Positions 62,049 through 64,000 of a stretch of DNA of 64,000 nt are shown here, one piece after another. Location of the stretch: assembly GCF_003668875.1 (NCBI RefSeq), contig NZ_RAWM01000014.1, positions 1 to 64,000 on the forward strand, given 5' to 3'. A program made the translations under genes and the position numbers. The notes beneath the pieces are model-generated. The model was not told the origin of the DNA and did no database searches. It saw only the letters and a list, made by a program, of their open reading frames with translations. Source of the DNA: Corallococcus interemptor. GTDB taxonomy: Bacteria; Myxococcota; Myxococcia; Myxococcales; Myxococcaceae. How positions within the stretch are numbered: the first letter of the stretch is position 1; every line of letters begins with the position of its first letter.

Positions 62049-63488
62049 TCAATCCTTCGTCAATCCTACATGGGCAAGGCTGGCGCCCAGCCGCCGGAGC
62101 CCTTCTGGAATGCGCGCGGCGGGAATGCCGCCATACCCCAGCACCAGCCCCGGCCGGGCGCGCGGCCCCGCGAAGTAGCGCGACAGGGTGATGAGTCCCA
62201 CGCCCACAGTGCGGGCCCGCGCCACCGTCTCCCGCTCCAGCGCCAGGCCTCCCCGCCGGAACGTCGCGCACAGGTGCAGCCCCGCCACGGAGGGCACCGC
62301 CTGGAGCCAGTCGCCACAGTGGCGCGCGAGCCCTTCCGCCACGCGCTCGTGCCGCGCCTCGTACTCGCGCCGCATCTTGCGGATGTGCCGCGCCAGCAGC
62401 CCGCTGTCGATGAACCTCGCGAGCGCGGCCTGCTCCGGCACCGGGCTGTGCCAGTCCATCACGCGCCGGGCCCACCGCAGCTCCCGCTGGAGCGACGGCG
62501 GCGCGACCAGGAATCCCAACCGCAGCATGGGGACCATCACCTTCGAGAACGACCCCACGTAGAGCACCCGCCCGGAGCGGTCCATCCCATGCAACGTCTC
62601 CAGCGGCCGGCCGCCAAAGCGGAACTCGCTGTCGTAGTCGTCTTCAATCACCACCGCGTCCCGCCGCTTCGCCCACTCCAGCAGCGCCACCCTGCGCGCG
62701 GGCGACATGGGCATGCCCAGCGGAAACTGATGGGACGGCGTGACGTAGACGAGCCGCGCGGCGTCCGGCAGCGCCGCCACGTCCAGCCCTTCTGGGTCCA
62801 CGGGCACGGGCACCACGCGCGCGCCCAGCGACTGGAACACCTGCCGCGCGGGCGGATAGCCCGGCTCCTCCATGGCGACGCAGTCCCCCGGCTCGATGAG
62901 CACCCGGCCCACGAGGTCCAGCGCCTGCTGCGCGCCGTTGGTGATGAGCACGTCGTCCGCCTCCGCGCGCACGCCCCGCGCGACGCCCACGTGCCGAGCC
63001 ACCGCCTCCCGCAGCCCCAGGTGCCCTGCCGCGTTCACGTAGCCGCCGGACACCGTGGCGGCCCGCAGCTGACGCGCCACCAGCCGGCGCCAGGATTCAA
63101 AGGGGAAGCCCGAGACATCCGGACTGCCCACGCCAAAGTCATACGCGGCGGGAGCCAGCGGCGCGGGCAGGTCCGGCAGCGACCGCCAGAAGGCCCGCGC
63201 GCGCAGCGGCACCTGGGCCTCCCGCCCTGCCCTGCCACGCGGCCGGGACGCCTCCCCCTGGACGAAGCTCCCCGCGCGCGTGCGCCCCGCGATGAGCCCC
63301 TCCGCGGTGAGCCATTCATACGCCACGCCCACGGTGTTGCGAGCCACGTCCAGGCGCAGGGCCAGCTCGCGCGTGGGCGGCAGCCGCTCGCCATGCCGCA
63401 GGCGTCCGTCCAGGATGGCCGCGCGCAGGCCCCGGTAGATCTGCCCGGCCAGGTCGCGGCGCCCCCGGAGTTCCACATGGAAGTCCAT
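62049..63488 (-). CDS. MocR-family (GntR + aminotransferase-like) transcriptional regulator
   Basis: PLP-dependent regulator, 479 residues, starting MDFHVELRGRRDLAGQIYRG at 63488; a nine-codon extension is not supported. The N-terminal GntR winged helix is GLRAAILDGRLRHGERLPPT, RELALRLDVARNTVGVAYEW. The C-terminal class-I aminotransferase fold has YVTPSHQFPLGMPMSPARR, VIEDDYDSEFRFGGRP and the PLP Lys in LYVGSFSKVMVPMLRLGF. MocR proteins often control a neighbouring gene for PLP or amino-acid metabolism; here the divergent neighbour is the cupin gene at 63572, with only 83 bases between the starts, making it a likely target. Confidence 0.92.
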   Translation of the reverse strand: MDFHVELRGRRDLAGQIYRGLRAAILDGRLRHGERLPPTRELALRLDVARNTVGVAYEWLTAEGLIAGRTRAGSFVQGEASRPRGRAGREAQVPLRARAFWRSLPDLPAPLAPAAYDFGVGSPDVSGFPFESWRRLVARQLRAATVSGGYVNAAGHLGLREAVARHVGVARGVRAEADDVLITNGAQQALDLVGRVLIEPGDCVAMEEPGYPPARQVFQSLGARVVPVPVDPEGLDVAALPDAARLVYVTPSHQFPLGMPMSPARRVALLEWAKRRDAVVIEDDYDSEFRFGGRPLETLHGMDRSGRVLYVGSFSKVMVPMLRLGFLVAPPSLQRELRWARRVMDWHSPVPEQAALARFIDSGLLARHIRKMRREYEARHERVAEGLARHCGDWLQAVPSVAGLHLCATFRRGGLALERETVARARTVGVGLITLSRYFAGPRARPGLVLGYGGIPAARIPEGLRRLGASLAHVGLTKD

Positions 63489-63571
63489 GCCGCATCCTCC
63501 CACGGATTGGCCCAATGGAATTCGCCAATCCTGGCCCTGTCACCGGGCCAGCGGCGACGCATCCTGCCGCC

Positions 63572-64000
63572 ATGACCCACGCCCTCTACGCCTCCCACCC
63601 CATCGACTCCGAGCGCCTGCCGTGGATCCCCATGGGCCGGCCCGGGCTCGCGTTCAAGCCGCTGCGCTTCTTCCGCGACGGCAGCGGCTGGATGTACCTC
63701 TTCCGCCTGGAGCCCGGCACCCTCATCCCCCGGCACCGCCACCTCGGCGAGTCACACGCCTTCAACCTCTCCGGCAGCCGCAAGCTGCTCGACACCGGCG
63801 AGGTGATTGGCCCGGGCACGTATGTCTATGAACCGCCCGGCAACGTCGACAGCTGGCAGGTCGTGGGCGACGAACCCCTGGTCCTGCACATCACCGTGAA
63901 GGGCGGCATCGAATACCTGGGCGAGGACGGCCAGGTGCTCCGGAGCGTGAGCCCCGCGGAGCGGCTGGAGACGTACCGCCGCTGGTGCCAGGAGCATGGC
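63572..64000 (+). CDS. Cupin-domain protein, 2,4'-dihydroxyacetophenone dioxygenase-like (partial at window end)
   Basis: Runs off the window with 143 codons and no stop. The start MTHALYASHPIDSERLPWIP has no strong ribosome site. A cupin core with metal-binding histidines is visible: LFRLEPGTLIPRHRHLGESH, then AFNLSGSRKLLDTGEVIGPG, YVYEPPGNVDSW and PLVLHITVKGGIEYLGEDG, as in the 2,4'-dihydroxyacetophenone dioxygenase-like cupin family. Divergent from the MocR regulator, which probably controls it. Substrate unproven. Confidence 0.85.
   Translation, partial: MTHALYASHPIDSERLPWIPMGRPGLAFKPLRFFRDGSGWMYLFRLEPGTLIPRHRHLGESHAFNLSGSRKLLDTGEVIGPGTYVYEPPGNVDSWQVVGDEPLVLHITVKGGIEYLGEDGQVLRSVSPAERLETYRRWCQEHG

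Overview
The window is very GC-rich and densely coded, with strong G/C preference at third codon positions. It is packed with lipoprotein-signal secreted proteins, extracellular hydrolases, hybrid signalling kinases and Ser/Asp/Gly-rich linkers after lipoboxes. That mix points to a myxobacterium of the Myxococcus/Corallococcus type. This is an inference from gene content; no rRNA is present. I support about 47 protein-coding genes, one tRNA-Asp, several decayed genes and a set of hairpin terminators.

Layout. 0-8.6 kb: the tail of an upstream gene, an Ig-repeat/beta-propeller lipoprotein, then a complete cytochrome bd oxidase operon cydA-cydB-cydD-cydC. 8.6-11.8 kb: a small Cys-rich lipoprotein, an M4 metalloprotease fused to a mannose-lectin domain, and a membrane protein that looks like a site-2 protease with every catalytic residue replaced. 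11.8-22.4 kb: a tight six-gene minus-strand operon. In transcription order it encodes an HlyD-type adaptor, an ABC exporter with an intact C39 peptidase, a second ABC exporter with a degenerate C39 domain, a TolC-like outer-membrane lipoprotein, a 582-residue protein I do not recognise, and a COG2334-type phosphotransferase. Divergent from it is a 14-codon ORF (MKIKIHVRGGPKAR) with a near-perfect Shine-Dalgarno, a promoter candidate and a strong hairpin after the stop. This looks like a peptide biosynthesis and export system and is the most interesting part of the window. 22.6-23.5 kb: a transposase scar next to tRNA-Asp(GTC).

23.7-44.4 kb: accessory secretome and signalling genes. They include a subtilase, a DMT transporter, a GH15 glucoamylase/trehalase-type enzyme, two tandem PPC-repeat lipoproteins, a 1679-residue kinase-AAA-GAF-histidine kinase protein, a 1378-residue multi-Ig secreted protein, and an ArsR/SRPBCC pair. 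44.4-55.9 kb: mixed genes with one transposase remnant, including a DNRLRE-repeat protein, an SDR/tautomerase pair, a LysR regulator, a WD40 protein and a secreted C39-like peptidase. 56-64 kb: a GH71-type alpha-1,3-glucanase candidate, a thiolase-like enzyme, a DUF2239 gene that is probably leaderless, a disrupted quinone-oxidoreductase-type gene, a DUF4328 membrane protein, a MocR regulator, and a cupin dioxygenase that runs off the end.

How the genes fit together: the cyd operon makes a complete oxygen-scavenging terminal oxidase plus its assembly transporter. The secreted proteases and glycoside hydrolases fit a predatory or saprophytic life. The 11.8-22.4 kb operon would take a small peptide through the inner membrane, periplasm and outer membrane, with two candidate tailoring or immunity proteins at its end.
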